From positions 1 to 64,000 of the forward strand of contig JBPRGG010000016.1 of NCBI GenBank assembly GCA_051418075.1: a stretch of DNA of 64,000 nt. The letters are read 5' to 3'. This DNA is from JBPRGG01 sp051418075. GTDB lineage: Bacteria; Bacteroidota; Bacteroidia; Cytophagales; Cyclobacteriaceae. A program made the position numbers and the translations under genes. Of this stretch, positions 16,679-26,631 are shown piece by piece. Every line of letters starts with the position of its first letter. Within the stretch, counting starts at the first letter, position 1. The notes under the pieces are model-generated. The model was not told the origin of the DNA. It was given only the letters and a program-made list of their open reading frames with translations, and searched no databases.

Positions 16679-18190
16679 TTGGGTCATTTAAAAAAATTAG
16701 CCGGTGAAACTGCCATATATGGTGTGAGCAGTATCCTGGGCAGAATGCTTAATTACTTGCTGGTTCCTATCTATACCAGTTATTTTGCTCCGGCTGAATA
16801 TGGTATCGTAACCGAATTATATGCCTATGCCGCTTTTCTGATCATTGTCTACACTTATGGTATGGAAACGGCATTTTTCCGTTTTGCTACCCATCAGGCA
16901 GAACAAAAAAAGAACATTTTTAATGCTGCCGAAACTTCCATATTGCTAAGCAGTATGTTGTTTTCGCTGATCCTGGTCCTTTTTGCCAGTCCCATTGTTA
17001 ATTTCCTGGAATATCCTGGCCGGGAAAGGTACGTCTACTGGTTTGCTGCTATTTTGGCTATAGATGCCCTGGTGGCCATTCCATTTGCCAGATTACGCCT
17101 GGAAGGCAAAGCTATCAGGTTTGCGGTGGCCAAATTGATCAATATAGGATTAAATATCTTTTTCAACCTCCTGTTCATCATCGGATTTCTAAAGATTTAC
17201 CAGGGTGAATGGCTGAAGGGATTGCAGGATGAGATTCAAATGTTTTATCGGCCTGATCTGGGAGCTGATTATGTTTTTATTGCCAATTTGATTGCCAATG
17301 CCGCTTTGTTATTGATCCTGGGAGACATATTGCTTAAAATAAAACTAAAGCTAAACTGGCAGACATTAAAACCTATGTTGATCTATGCTTATCCATTGTT
17401 GTTTATGGGTTTGGCTGGAGCTACCAATGAAATGCTTTCAAGAGCACTTTTGAAAAAGCTTTTACCCGATAATTATTACCAGGATATGAGCAACCTGGCT
17501 GCCTTGGGTGTTTTTGGGGCTTGTTACAAATTATCTGTCTTTATGACACTGACGATCCAGGCATTTCGTTATGCAGCTGAGCCATTTTTCTTCTCCCGGG
17601 CTAAAGATAAAAACTCCCCCCTCCTTTTCAGTGATGTGATGCATTGGTTTATTATTTTAGGGGCTTTTATATTTCTAACCATCAGCCTTAACCTGGAAAT
17701 TATCGCTCATTTGTTCCTGAGATCTCCTCAATATTGGGAAGGCTTGCCTGTGGTGCCGATTCTATTGCTGGCAAATTTATTCCTGGGAATTTATTTTAAC
17801 CTATCGGTTTGGTTTAAGCTTACTGACAGAACTATTTATGGTACCTGGATAGCTGCTACAGGCGCTATCATAACAGTGGGTTTGAATTTTCTGCTGATCC
17901 CGCTATATGGATTTGAAGGCAGTGCAGTGGTGACCTTGATCACATACCTCACCATGACTATTATCAGTTATATTTTAGGTATGCGGTTTTATCCCATCCC
18001 TTATAAGATAAAAAAGGACCTATTCATAATTCTGGGTGCCGTTGGCGTATATTATTTAGTTACCAGTGTGGAATACCCTACCTACCTATTAGAAAAAATA
18101 GTAGATATAGGTGTACTGGCCATATTTGCACTTATTATATATATAATGGAAAAAGATCGAATTACTAAAAGGATATCCAAAAACACTTAA
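16679..18190 (+). CDS. Polysaccharide flippase-like membrane protein (MOP/Wzx type)
   Basis: A 503-aa protein with about 14 membrane helices and the N-terminal pattern of polysaccharide biosynthesis flippases (LAGETAIYGVSSILGRMLNY). It likely moves a lipid-linked glycan or related molecule across the inner membrane. The frame starts with TTG at 16679; the next Met lies inside the first helix, so TTG is the likely start. It is followed 24 bp later by dut. The next genes encode a sugar nucleotidyltransferase and envelope proteins, in keeping with a surface-glycan or wall role. Confidence 0.85.
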   Translation: MGHLKKLAGETAIYGVSSILGRMLNYLLVPIYTSYFAPAEYGIVTELYAYAAFLIIVYTYGMETAFFRFATHQAEQKKNIFNAAETSILLSSMLFSLILVLFASPIVNFLEYPGRERYVYWFAAILAIDALVAIPFARLRLEGKAIRFAVAKLINIGLNIFFNLLFIIGFLKIYQGEWLKGLQDEIQMFYRPDLGADYVFIANLIANAALLLILGDILLKIKLKLNWQTLKPMLIYAYPLLFMGLAGATNEMLSRALLKKLLPDNYYQDMSNLAALGVFGACYKLSVFMTLTIQAFRYAAEPFFFSRAKDKNSPLLFSDVMHWFIILGAFIFLTISLNLEIIAHLFLRSPQYWEGLPVVPILLLANLFLGIYFNLSVWFKLTDRTIYGTWIAATGAIITVGLNFLLIPLYGFEGSAVVTLITYLTMTIISYILGMRFYPIPYKIKKDLFIILGAVGVYYLVTSVEYPTYLLEKIVDIGVLAIFALIIYIMEKDRITKRISKNT

Positions 18191-18214
18191 GTTACTAAAA
18201 TTAACAAATCAAAT

Positions 18215-18649
18215 ATGCAGGTAAAAGTAATTAATCAATCAAAACACCATTTACCCTCCTATCAGTCTGACCACGCAGCTGGTCTTGATATTTATGCCAA
18301 CCTGGAGGAGGAGGTGCTGTTAAAGCCATTACAAAGGTCATTAATACCAACAGGACTTTTTCTGGAATTGCCGGTCGGTTTCGAAGCACAGATCAGGCCG
18401 CGCAGTGGTCTTGCCTATAAAGCTGGTGTGACTGTATTAAATACTCCCGGTACCATAGATGCAGATTACCGGGGTGAAGTGAAGGTGATCCTGGTGAATC
18501 TGTCAGATCAGGATTTTATCATTAAAGACGGGGAAAGGATCGCCCAAATGGTCATTGCCAAACATGAAACCATCGAATGGGTAAAAGTAGAATCACTGAG
18601 CCAAACCAAAAGAGGGGCCGGAGGTTATGGCAGTACAGGTAACAAATAA
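18215..18649 (+). CDS. dut: dUTP diphosphatase
   Basis: Hydrolyses dUTP to dUMP and diphosphate, supplying dUMP and keeping uracil out of DNA. The 144-aa protein has all five trimeric dUTPase motifs: AGLDIYA (I), PRSGLA (II), GTIDADYRGEV (III, with the catalytic Asp), ERIAQMV (IV) and RGAGGYGSTG (V, the C-terminal arm that closes on the substrate). Length is standard. Confidence 0.96.
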   Translation: MQVKVINQSKHHLPSYQSDHAAGLDIYANLEEEVLLKPLQRSLIPTGLFLELPVGFEAQIRPRSGLAYKAGVTVLNTPGTIDADYRGEVKVILVNLSDQDFIIKDGERIAQMVIAKHETIEWVKVESLSQTKRGAGGYGSTGNK

Positions 18650-18679
18650 TTTTTTTAAAATATAAACCAACAGTTAACC

Positions 18680-19684
18680 ATGAATATCATAGTTCCCATG
18701 GCCGGCATAGGCAAGAGAATGCGGCCTCATACCTTAACCGTTCCGAAACCACTGATCCCGATTGCAGGCAAGCCCATAGTTCAGCGATTGGTGGAAGATA
18801 TAGCCCGGGTGTGTAACCAAAAAATTGATCAGGTTGGTTTTGTTATAGGTGAATTTGGGGCTGAAGTAGAAAAAAGATTGCTGGAAATTGCCCATTCTAT
18901 TGGAGCTGAAGGAAAAATATTCTACCAGGATGAGGCTCTGGGTACTGCCCATGCAGTATTCTGCGCCCACCCCATCATGGAAGGTAACACTATTGTTGCT
19001 TTTGCCGACACCTTATTCCGGGCTGATTTTCAATTGGATTTCAATCAGGAAGGAATTATTTGGGTACAGGAGGTTGAAGATCCCAGCGCCTTTGGAGTTG
19101 TGAAAAAAGACCAGAACAATTTTATTACTGATTTTGTGGAAAAACCCTCTCAGCCTGTTTCCAATCTGGCCATTATTGGAATTTATTATTTTAAACAGGG
19201 AGAAATACTGAAGGAAGAGATCAAAAAGATCATTGATCAGGACCTTAAGGACAGTGGAGAATATCAGTTGACCCGTGTACTGAGGAATATGACGGAAAGA
19301 GGTGTAAAGTTCGTACCAGGTAAAGTGGATGAATGGCTGGATTGTGGCAATAAAAATGCAACGGTAAATACAAATAAACGTTATTTAGAGTATCTGAAAG
19401 AAAAGAAACTGGTGTCTGATTCTGTCAAATTGGAAAATGCTGTAATTATCCCACCTTGCTATATCGGAGAACAGGTTGAATTACACAATACCATTATAGG
19501 TCCGTACGTTTCTATAGGGAAAAATTCAGTTGTAAAAGATTCCAGGATAACCAATTCAATAATTCAGGAAAACACTCTTATACGAAACATTGTTTTACAA
19601 AACTCCATGCTTGGAAATTTTGTTACTTTTGAGGGAAAGGTATCTGATTTAAGCATCGGAGACTACTCCATTGTAGTCCAGTGA
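18680..19684 (+). CDS. Sugar-1-phosphate nucleotidyltransferase
   Basis: A 334-aa protein of the glucose-1-phosphate thymidylyl/uridylyl/mannose-1-phosphate guanylyltransferase family. The N-terminal signature VPMAGIGKRMRPHT binds the nucleotide, PKPLIPIAGKP follows, and DWLDCGNK is a later substrate loop. The last 90 residues form a left-handed beta-helix (IIPPCYIGEQV, IIGPYVSIGK). The nucleotide used cannot be decided. It makes an activated sugar for envelope glycans and lies between dut and the TPR gene. Confidence 0.9.
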   Translation: MNIIVPMAGIGKRMRPHTLTVPKPLIPIAGKPIVQRLVEDIARVCNQKIDQVGFVIGEFGAEVEKRLLEIAHSIGAEGKIFYQDEALGTAHAVFCAHPIMEGNTIVAFADTLFRADFQLDFNQEGIIWVQEVEDPSAFGVVKKDQNNFITDFVEKPSQPVSNLAIIGIYYFKQGEILKEEIKKIIDQDLKDSGEYQLTRVLRNMTERGVKFVPGKVDEWLDCGNKNATVNTNKRYLEYLKEKKLVSDSVKLENAVIIPPCYIGEQVELHNTIIGPYVSIGKNSVVKDSRITNSIIQENTLIRNIVLQNSMLGNFVTFEGKVSDLSIGDYSIVVQ

Positions 19685-19699
19685 AAATTAAATTAATTT

Positions 19700-21433
19700 A
19701 TGAAAGCATTCTCAAAAAGTCTGATTCTTCTTATTACAAGCGCCATAATTGTGGTTTCTTCTACATCTGTAAATGCTCAAAAATGGAAAATCTGGAAAGA
19801 TGATGAGCAAAACCCTTCAGGTAATAATTTTGAAGCAGAAAAGTACTTCATTGAGGCAGAAAAGTATTTCATTCTGGAAGATTTTAATAAAGCTCAGGTA
19901 TTATTCCTGAAAGCACTGGAAATTGAACCTGAAAATCCTGCTATTCATTTCAAGATGGCTGAAACCCTGGCAAAAAGTGGAGAAATGGATAAGGCCATCA
20001 CCTATGGCAAAAAGGCCATAGAACTGAATCCAAAAAATAAATATTATTATCTGCTCACTGCAGAAATCTATACCAGAAACAGTGATTTTCAACAGGCCAC
20101 TAATGTGTACCAGTCTATGGTTAATAATGTCTCCGGTACTGAGGAGTATTTGCCGGAATTAGCTACTATGTATGCTGTGCAAAAAAATTACGACAAGGCC
20201 CTTGAAACATTTGACCAGGCTGAACAATATTTCGGCATCTCTGAACAAATAAGTTATCAGAAACAAAAGATCTACTTACAGCAAAATCAACTGGATCAGG
20301 CTATTGCAGAAGCTAAAAGACTTATAGAGGCTTACCCCAGTCAATCAGATTTTGTAATTTCAATGGCTGAGATCATGACCTCAAATAATCGTGAAGACGA
20401 AGCCATTCCCTATCTGGAAGAAGTACTGGCTTATGAACCAGAAAATGCCAAAGCACTGGTCATGCTGGCCCGCGTATATGATAAACAAGGTAAGAAAGAG
20501 CAGTCAAGGGAAAACATCATCAGGGTATTTGGCAGTCTTGATCTGGAACTGGAAAAGAAAGTACAGGTGTTGCTAGATCAAATGAAAAAATTGCCGGATA
20601 GCGAAACGGAAAAGTTTGCCATTCAATTGGCAGATATTCTCATAGATACGCATCCGGAAGAAGGCATTGCTTTTATGATCTATGGAGACCTGATGAACCA
20701 ATTAGATGAAAGAGAAACATCTAAAAATTATTATCTGAAAGCAATTGAACTGGGCCATGAAAACTTTGCCGTTTGGCAAAATGTTTTGCAAATGGAGTTA
20801 ATGCTGGAGCAATATGACCAGGTCGTAGAACATGCCGACAGGGCATTGGAATTATTCCCTAATCAGGCCGCCATTTATTATTTCAGTGGAACTGCCCATC
20901 TGATTAAAAAACAATTTCAGGAGGCCGCATTTGCCTTTGAACAAGGAAAAAAACTGGCATCAGGCAATACTCAGTTACTAAGCATCATGAATGGGCAATT
21001 AGGAGATGCCTACCACAGCCTTGAGGAATATGGAAAATCTGATGCAGCCTATGAAGCAGCCCTGGATGCCAATCCGGAAAATGACCATGTGCTAAACAAT
21101 TACAGCTATTACCTCTCCCTGAGAAAAGATAAGCTGGACCTTGCCAAAAAAATGTCTACCAAATTGATCAAACTAAATCCAGACAATGCCAATTATCTTG
21201 ATACACATGCCTGGGTTTTATTCATGCTGGAAGAATATGATCAAGCCAGAAAAGTAATTGAAAAAGCCTTAAAAGGAGATCCCAGTGGCACAATAATTGA
21301 ACATTACGGAGATATACTGTACAAATTGGGAGATGTGGATGGTGCAGTTAAACAATGGCAAAGGGCTAAAGGTATGGATGAATCATCAGAATTAATTGAT
21401 AAAAAGATAGCAGACAGGAAGTTATATGAATAA
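19700..21433 (+). CDS. Secreted TPR-repeat protein
   Basis: A 577-aa protein with a signal peptide (residues 1-26, ending VNAQ) followed by about 12 to 14 tetratricopeptide repeats along the whole length, for example DPSGTIIEHYGDILYKLGD near the C-terminus. It probably works in the periplasm as a scaffold. The gene starts 15 bp after the nucleotidyltransferase and overlaps the next gene by 8 bp, so translation is probably coupled with the DUF4292 lipoprotein and the EnvC-like protein. Confidence 0.88.
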   Translation: MKAFSKSLILLITSAIIVVSSTSVNAQKWKIWKDDEQNPSGNNFEAEKYFIEAEKYFILEDFNKAQVLFLKALEIEPENPAIHFKMAETLAKSGEMDKAITYGKKAIELNPKNKYYYLLTAEIYTRNSDFQQATNVYQSMVNNVSGTEEYLPELATMYAVQKNYDKALETFDQAEQYFGISEQISYQKQKIYLQQNQLDQAIAEAKRLIEAYPSQSDFVISMAEIMTSNNREDEAIPYLEEVLAYEPENAKALVMLARVYDKQGKKEQSRENIIRVFGSLDLELEKKVQVLLDQMKKLPDSETEKFAIQLADILIDTHPEEGIAFMIYGDLMNQLDERETSKNYYLKAIELGHENFAVWQNVLQMELMLEQYDQVVEHADRALELFPNQAAIYYFSGTAHLIKKQFQEAAFAFEQGKKLASGNTQLLSIMNGQLGDAYHSLEEYGKSDAAYEAALDANPENDHVLNNYSYYLSLRKDKLDLAKKMSTKLIKLNPDNANYLDTHAWVLFMLEEYDQARKVIEKALKGDPSGTIIEHYGDILYKLGDVDGAVKQWQRAKGMDESSELIDKKIADRKLYE

Positions 21434-22184
21434 AATTTGGTGGGGTGTTGTTCTTTTGGGAATCATAGTAACAGGCAGTTCCTGTAGTAAAAAAGTATCC
21501 GTTTCTGATTACTACAAAAAAAATAAAAAATTCGAGATCCAGCATTTTGATTTTGACTACCTAAGTTCCAGGGCCCGGGTCAGGTATAACGATGGAAGCA
21601 AAAACATGGTGCTAAATGCCAATATCAGAATTAAAAAAGATAGTATCATCTGGGTTTCTCTTTCTCCTGCCCTGGGTATCGAAGTAGCCCGTGGATTAAT
21701 AACACCTGATTCTATCGCTTTTCTCAACCGGGTAGAAAAAGAATATAAAGTGTATGACTATGCTTTGCTAAGTAAACAATTTAATTTTAATATCAATTTT
21801 CATTTGCTCCAGTCTATGATTTTAGGTAATATGCCTAAAGAAACCAATTTGAATGATCGCATGAAAAAAAACAAGGGATATTATTTGGTTGAACAGGAAA
21901 TTGGTCCATTTACCATTGAAAACTACATCAGTTCCAAAACCATGAAAGTGGAAAAAGTGATCATGATGGAACATCCCAGTAACAATTCACTGGTGTTTGC
22001 CTATGATGATTTTCAGGTGATTGAAAAAATGATATTTCCTTATTCCAGTGATATCTCTCTGAACTATCACACTGCTGATGCCGAGGCAAGTACCAAAGTG
22101 AATATTGCTTACTCAAGAATAGATCTGGGTGATGAAAAGTTGAATTTCCCTTTCAATGTGCCGGATAAATATGATAAAAAATAA
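21426..22184 (+). CDS. DUF4292 lipoprotein
   Basis: A 252-aa protein with a lipoprotein signal peptide (lipobox ending at Cys20, TGSSC). The body matches the DUF4292 family of Bacteroidota (pattern around SSRARVRY, IWVSLSPALGIEVARGLITPDS). Members resemble the LolA/LolB lipoprotein-carrier fold, so a role in outer-membrane lipid or lipoprotein handling is plausible but unproven. The gene overlaps both neighbours, the TPR gene upstream and the EnvC-like gene downstream. Confidence 0.85.
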   Translation: MNKIWWGVVLLGIIVTGSSCSKKVSVSDYYKKNKKFEIQHFDFDYLSSRARVRYNDGSKNMVLNANIRIKKDSIIWVSLSPALGIEVARGLITPDSIAFLNRVEKEYKVYDYALLSKQFNFNINFHLLQSMILGNMPKETNLNDRMKKNKGYYLVEQEIGPFTIENYISSKTMKVEKVIMMEHPSNNSLVFAYDDFQVIEKMIFPYSSDISLNYHTADAEASTKVNIAYSRIDLGDEKLNFPFNVPDKYDKK

Positions 22185-23376
22185 AAATTATCTTATTTTC
22201 ACATTATTATTTTTCTTGTTATCCCATGCTTTTGTTTGGGCTCAGAAGTCCCGTCAGCAATTAGAAAAAGAAAAAAAACAAAATCTACAGGAAATTATTG
22301 AGGCAGAAAAGATTTTAGCAGAAACAGAATCAAAGAGAATATCAAGCATCGGCCAGTTAAATGCATTAAACAACCAGATCAAAGCCAGGGAAAAACTGAT
22401 TAGATCTTACCAGGCAGAAATTGAACTATTGAATGCTGAAATTAATGAAATCAATCTGATTATCAATGCCCTGGAACAAGACCTGGTAAATCTGAAAGAT
22501 GAATATGCCTCTATGGTTTACCTCACATATAAAGCTAATAATGGTTTTAACAATATAACATTTTTATTTTCTGCCAAAACCTTTAACCAATTCTTCATGC
22601 GACTTAAGTACATGGAGCAATATGCTCAGGCCAGGAAAAATCAGGTGGCTGAGATTAATAATGTTAAGGATATGCTTCAAAATCAGGTAGCCTCCATTGA
22701 AGCAAAAAATGAAGAAAAAATAGCCCTGAAAGCTCAGCAGGAACAGGAAAATCAAAATCTGCTGACTATGAAAAGTAAACAAAACAAACTGGTTAAAAAT
22801 CTCCAATCCAAAGAATCTGAAATCAGAAAAGAAATTGCCCAAAGAAAAAGAGCTGTGGACAAATTGGATGAAATGATCACAGAATTGGTGCGCAGGGAAA
22901 TGGAAGAAGCAAAAAGGACCCGGGCTGATGCCAGATCATTGAAAGATATTACATCCGTTACGGCTTCTTTTGAAAATAATAAATCCCGCCTCTCCTGGCC
23001 GGTATCATCAGGGTTTATTTCAGCCAAATTCGGGCTCAACCCCCACCCCGTGTTCAAAGGAGTAATGGAAAGCAATGATGGGGTCAATATACAAACCAAC
23101 AAAGATGAGGTAGTGACCGCAGTATTTGATGGCGTGGTTTCGCGGGTGGCGTTGGCCCCTCCGCCCTTCCATCAGGTAGTACTGGTAAGACATGGTGAAT
23201 ATTTTACCGTGTATTCCAAATTAAGCGATGTATTTGTAAAATCAGGTCAGGAAATCAGAAAAGGAGACCAGGTGGGTAAAGTATTCACAGATAAAGACGG
23301 TATTTCGGAGATGCATTTTATGGTTTGGAAAAATAATCAAAAATTAGATCCTCAGAATTGGTTGGTTAAAAAGTAA
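22171..23376 (+). CDS. EnvC-like coiled-coil protein with degenerate LytM domain
   Basis: A 401-aa periplasmic protein: signal peptide (ending VWAQ), a long coiled coil (about 25-260) and a C-terminal LytM/M23 domain. Active M23 peptidases need HxxxD and HxH zinc ligands; here the first site reads SNDGVNIQT and the second SEMHFMVW, so most ligands are missing. This is the pattern of EnvC-type amidase activators rather than wall-cleaving enzymes. It would regulate peptidoglycan splitting at division. The open frame begins at 22156, but the ATG at 22171 gives a clean signal peptide. Overlaps the DUF4292 gene. Confidence 0.85.
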   Translation: MIKNKNYLIFTLLFFLLSHAFVWAQKSRQQLEKEKKQNLQEIIEAEKILAETESKRISSIGQLNALNNQIKAREKLIRSYQAEIELLNAEINEINLIINALEQDLVNLKDEYASMVYLTYKANNGFNNITFLFSAKTFNQFFMRLKYMEQYAQARKNQVAEINNVKDMLQNQVASIEAKNEEKIALKAQQEQENQNLLTMKSKQNKLVKNLQSKESEIRKEIAQRKRAVDKLDEMITELVRREMEEAKRTRADARSLKDITSVTASFENNKSRLSWPVSSGFISAKFGLNPHPVFKGVMESNDGVNIQTNKDEVVTAVFDGVVSRVALAPPPFHQVVLVRHGEYFTVYSKLSDVFVKSGQEIRKGDQVGKVFTDKDGISEMHFMVWKNNQKLDPQNWLVKK

Positions 23377-23507
23377 ATCAGTAGATTGAACCTTTTTAAT
23401 GCAATAATCCTTTATTTATTACGATGTTATATTGAACAGTGATGCTGTTTGTGATATTTTATAATATCTCTATATTTACAATTTAAATTTCAAAAAACTA
23501 TTGAATT

Positions 23508-23729
23508 ATGACTGGAGTCTTATTATTTGTCGGAGGTTTAGGTGGATGGGAAATATTTTTAATCATCTCTGTTTTACTTATATTTTTTGGAGCTAAAAAA
23601 ATTCCGGAATTAGCCCGTGGGTTAGGTAAAGGAATTAAAGAATTTAAAGACGCAACCAAAGATGTTAAAGACAAAATAGAAGAAGGAGTTCAGGAAGAAG
23701 GGGTTAAACAGGAAGATTCAAAACCCTAA
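23508..23729 (+). CDS. tatA: Twin-arginine translocase subunit TatA
   Basis: A 73-aa protein with one N-terminal membrane helix (residues 6-25), the family motif FFGAKKIPELARGLGKGIK that forms the hinge and amphipathic helix, and a charged acidic tail. It assembles the pore for folded proteins carrying RR signal peptides. The Fe-S subunit at 59556 in this window has such a signal. The 131-bp gap before it may hold its own promoter; gatA begins 6 bp after its stop. Confidence 0.92.
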   Translation: MTGVLLFVGGLGGWEIFLIISVLLIFFGAKKIPELARGLGKGIKEFKDATKDVKDKIEEGVQEEGVKQEDSKP

Positions 23730-23735
23730 TCTGCC

Positions 23736-25175
23736 TTGGAACCCTATGCCTCTTACCAACCAATCGTTTCACTTCTGAAATCAGGCCAGACAACCTGCAG
23801 GAAAGTAGTGGAATACTATTTAGCCAACATTGATCAGCAGAATCAATTAAATGTATTTCTTGAAGTTTTCGCAGAGGAGGCCCTGGCCAAAGCTGATGAA
23901 GTGGATATTAAGATAGCCCAGGGAACAGCCGGGCATCTGGCTGGAATGGTAATAGGCATTAAAGACGTTTTATGCTATAAAGCACATAAAACCCAAGCCA
24001 GTAGTCGCATTCTGGAGGGTTTTGAATCACAATATACCGGATCTGCTTTACAAAAAGTGATCGATCAGGATGCCATCATCATCGGAAGAATAAACTGTGA
24101 TGAATTTGGTATGGGTTCTTCCAATGAAAATTCTGCTTTCGGTCCGGTGAGAAACGGACTGGCCCCTGATCATGTGCCGGGCGGCTCATCCGGAGGATCT
24201 GCTGTGGCTGTGCAAATGAATATGTGTACCGCCTCCCTTGGGTCTGACACAGGCGGATCCATCAGGCAACCTGCTGCGTTTTGTGGCGTAGTAGGCTTAA
24301 AGCCCACTTATGGCCGTATCTCCCGCTATGGATTGATTGCCTATGCCTCTTCGTTCGATACAATTGGTATATTAGCCAGAACTGTGGAGGATACAGCCTT
24401 GTTACTGGAAGTAATGGCCGGGGCAGATCAAATGGATAGCACGGTTAGTTGCAGGGAAGTGCCTGCTTATACTTCTGGATTAGAAAATCAGATCAGAAAG
24501 GGTAAAGTAGCTTATTTAAAAGATACGTTCCAGGCTGAAGGGCTCGATCCTGAAATCCTGGAACAGACCAGGATTACTTTAAATGGCATTAAACAGGATG
24601 GGTACCAAGTCGATGGTGTTGAATTTCCCTGGCTAAAATATATTTTACCTACTTATTATATTCTGATTACGGCTGAAGCCAGTGCCAATCTGGCCCGATA
24701 TGATGGTGTGAAATTTGGTTATCGTGATCCTAATCCGGTAAGCCTGGAGAAAATGTATAAAAAAACCCGTTCTGAAGGATTTGGGCAGGAAGTGAAAAGG
24801 CGTATTATGTTGGGAACTTTCGTATTAAGCGCCAGTTATTATGATGCTTACTACACCAAGGCCCAAAAAGTAAGAAGGTTAATTAAGGAAAAAACAGAGG
24901 AACTTTTTCAATCCTATGATTTTCTGATTTTACCGACAACACCAAGTACTGCATTTAAATTGGGCGAAAATAATCAAAATCCACTGGAAATGTATCTGGC
25001 AGATCTGTTTACTGTTCAGGCCTCCGTTACAGGTATTCCGGCTATTTCTTTGCCCAATGGAACTGACAGCCAGGGACTTCCTATCGGATTACAAGTAATG
25101 GCCAGCGCGTTTAAAGAACAGGAATTATTGGCCTTTTCGAATTATTTAATGATCAAAAACCAGGTAGCTGTATGA
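23736..25175 (+). CDS. gatA: Asp/Glu-tRNA amidotransferase subunit A
   Basis: A 479-aa amidase that releases ammonia from glutamine for the transamidation of misacylated Glu-tRNA(Gln) or Asp-tRNA(Asn), with GatB and GatC. The amidase-signature triad is Lys76, Ser151 (in GGSSGGS) and Ser175 (in DTGGS), in the spacing of other GatA proteins. The start codon is TTG at 23736, 6 bp after tatA. gatB and gatC are not in the window, so the complex is encoded at separate loci. It overlaps the next gene by four bases (ATGA). Confidence 0.94.
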   Translation: MEPYASYQPIVSLLKSGQTTCRKVVEYYLANIDQQNQLNVFLEVFAEEALAKADEVDIKIAQGTAGHLAGMVIGIKDVLCYKAHKTQASSRILEGFESQYTGSALQKVIDQDAIIIGRINCDEFGMGSSNENSAFGPVRNGLAPDHVPGGSSGGSAVAVQMNMCTASLGSDTGGSIRQPAAFCGVVGLKPTYGRISRYGLIAYASSFDTIGILARTVEDTALLLEVMAGADQMDSTVSCREVPAYTSGLENQIRKGKVAYLKDTFQAEGLDPEILEQTRITLNGIKQDGYQVDGVEFPWLKYILPTYYILITAEASANLARYDGVKFGYRDPNPVSLEKMYKKTRSEGFGQEVKRRIMLGTFVLSASYYDAYYTKAQKVRRLIKEKTEELFQSYDFLILPTTPSTAFKLGENNQNPLEMYLADLFTVQASVTGIPAISLPNGTDSQGLPIGLQVMASAFKEQELLAFSNYLMIKNQVAV

Positions 25176-26530
25176 AAAAAACAATATTGAATAAATTAAT
25201 ACCATCTATAGTCATTTTGTTTTTTTTGATATATCCGCTTTATAGCCAGGATGATTCTGCCAATGATTATAAATATGAATATATTCCAGATGCCAGTTAT
25301 TATGAGGTGGAGGAACGTATTAAAGACATTCCTTCTGCTATCCCTTTGAGCTACAATAAAAGAATTAAAGCATTTATAGATTATTTCACCATCAAAGACC
25401 GGGAATATACCCGAATGATCCTTCGCAGAAAAAACGTGTTTTTTCCGATTTTTGAAAAATATCTTCAAAAACATAACCTTCCGGATGAATTAAAATACCT
25501 TTCTATCATTGAATCCGGCCTAAATACCCGGGCAATTTCCAGGGTGGGAGCCGTAGGGTTATGGCAATTTATGCCCTATACCGGTAAGATGTTCAAGTTG
25601 CATCAGGATTGGTATGTAGATGAACGTATGGACCCTGAAAAAGCTACTGAAGCTGCTTGTCTTTACCTGGCTCAGCTTTATAATATGTTTGATGATTGGG
25701 AAATGGCTTTAGCCTCTTACAATTGCGGGCCTGGCAACGTGCGTAAAGCTATCCGAAGATCAGGCTATAAAAAAACTTTTTGGGAAGTATATCCCTATCT
25801 TCCTCGTGAAACCCGTTCTTATGTTCCCCAGTTTGTGGCCATTATTTATGTTTTAAATTACGCCGAAGAACATAATTTTTTCCCGGAAATAGATCAGGAA
25901 TTCCCCATGGCCTGGGAAACCGTTTCCATTGATGGATTTTTACATATGCCTACCCTGGCAAATTTGCTAGGTGTTTGTGAGGAAGATCTGCAAAATCTCA
26001 ACCCTCAGTTGAAAAGAAATGCTTTACCGGAGGAAACCCGGAACTATCCATTGAAAATACCGGCAGACAAATTTGATTATTTTGTATTGCATCAGGAGGA
26101 GATCCTTGACTCAGCTTCCAACCACGGAAAAGAGGAAATAGAATATATTGCCAGAAATACGGTAGGTAGTACCTATGGTCGTGAAAAAGTAGTGTACCGG
26201 GTACGCTCCGGGGATGTTTTGGGAACCATTGCTTCAAGATACCGGGTCAGGGTATCAGATCTGAGAACCTGGAATAATATTCGGGGTAACCTGATAAGGG
26301 TGGGACAAAACCTGAGTATTTGGGTCAGAGAAGGAAATGTTCCCAGCCGGGTAGCTTCCAGCAGCAGGCCTGCCCCCCTTCCTTCCAACAAAGTGTATAT
26401 TGTGCAACCAGGAGATACCCTCTGGCATATCTCCCGCAGATATGAAGGTCTGAGTATTGAAAAGATCAAGCAATTGAACAACCTGAAAGGCAGTGAAATT
26501 AAACCCGGTCAAAAGCTGGTGTTAGGATAA
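25172..26530 (+). CDS. Membrane-bound lytic transglycosylase with two LysM domains (MltD-like)
   Basis: A 452-aa secreted enzyme that cleaves the MurNAc-GlcNAc bond of peptidoglycan to give 1,6-anhydro products. The signal peptide (residues 1-25) is followed by an SLT domain (about 100-230) with catalytic Glu in SIIESGLN and the motifs AVGLWQFMP and ALASYNCGPGNV. Two LysM repeats at about 345-390 and 408-452 (VYRVRSGDVLGTIA, VYIVQPGDTLWHIS) bind glycan. The 4-bp overlap with gatA suggests translational coupling. It closes a cluster with other wall proteins (the EnvC-like activator). Confidence 0.92.
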   Translation: MKKTILNKLIPSIVILFFLIYPLYSQDDSANDYKYEYIPDASYYEVEERIKDIPSAIPLSYNKRIKAFIDYFTIKDREYTRMILRRKNVFFPIFEKYLQKHNLPDELKYLSIIESGLNTRAISRVGAVGLWQFMPYTGKMFKLHQDWYVDERMDPEKATEAACLYLAQLYNMFDDWEMALASYNCGPGNVRKAIRRSGYKKTFWEVYPYLPRETRSYVPQFVAIIYVLNYAEEHNFFPEIDQEFPMAWETVSIDGFLHMPTLANLLGVCEEDLQNLNPQLKRNALPEETRNYPLKIPADKFDYFVLHQEEILDSASNHGKEEIEYIARNTVGSTYGREKVVYRVRSGDVLGTIASRYRVRVSDLRTWNNIRGNLIRVGQNLSIWVREGNVPSRVASSSRPAPLPSNKVYIVQPGDTLWHISRRYEGLSIEKIKQLNNLKGSEIKPGQKLVLG

Positions 26531-26631
26531 TTCTTGAAACCCATATCGGGAAATTTAAAATTACTGCGAACAGTTCCGGTAACAAATTGTTCTATTGGTA
26601 GAAATTTTTAACTCTTAAAATTAAAATATCA

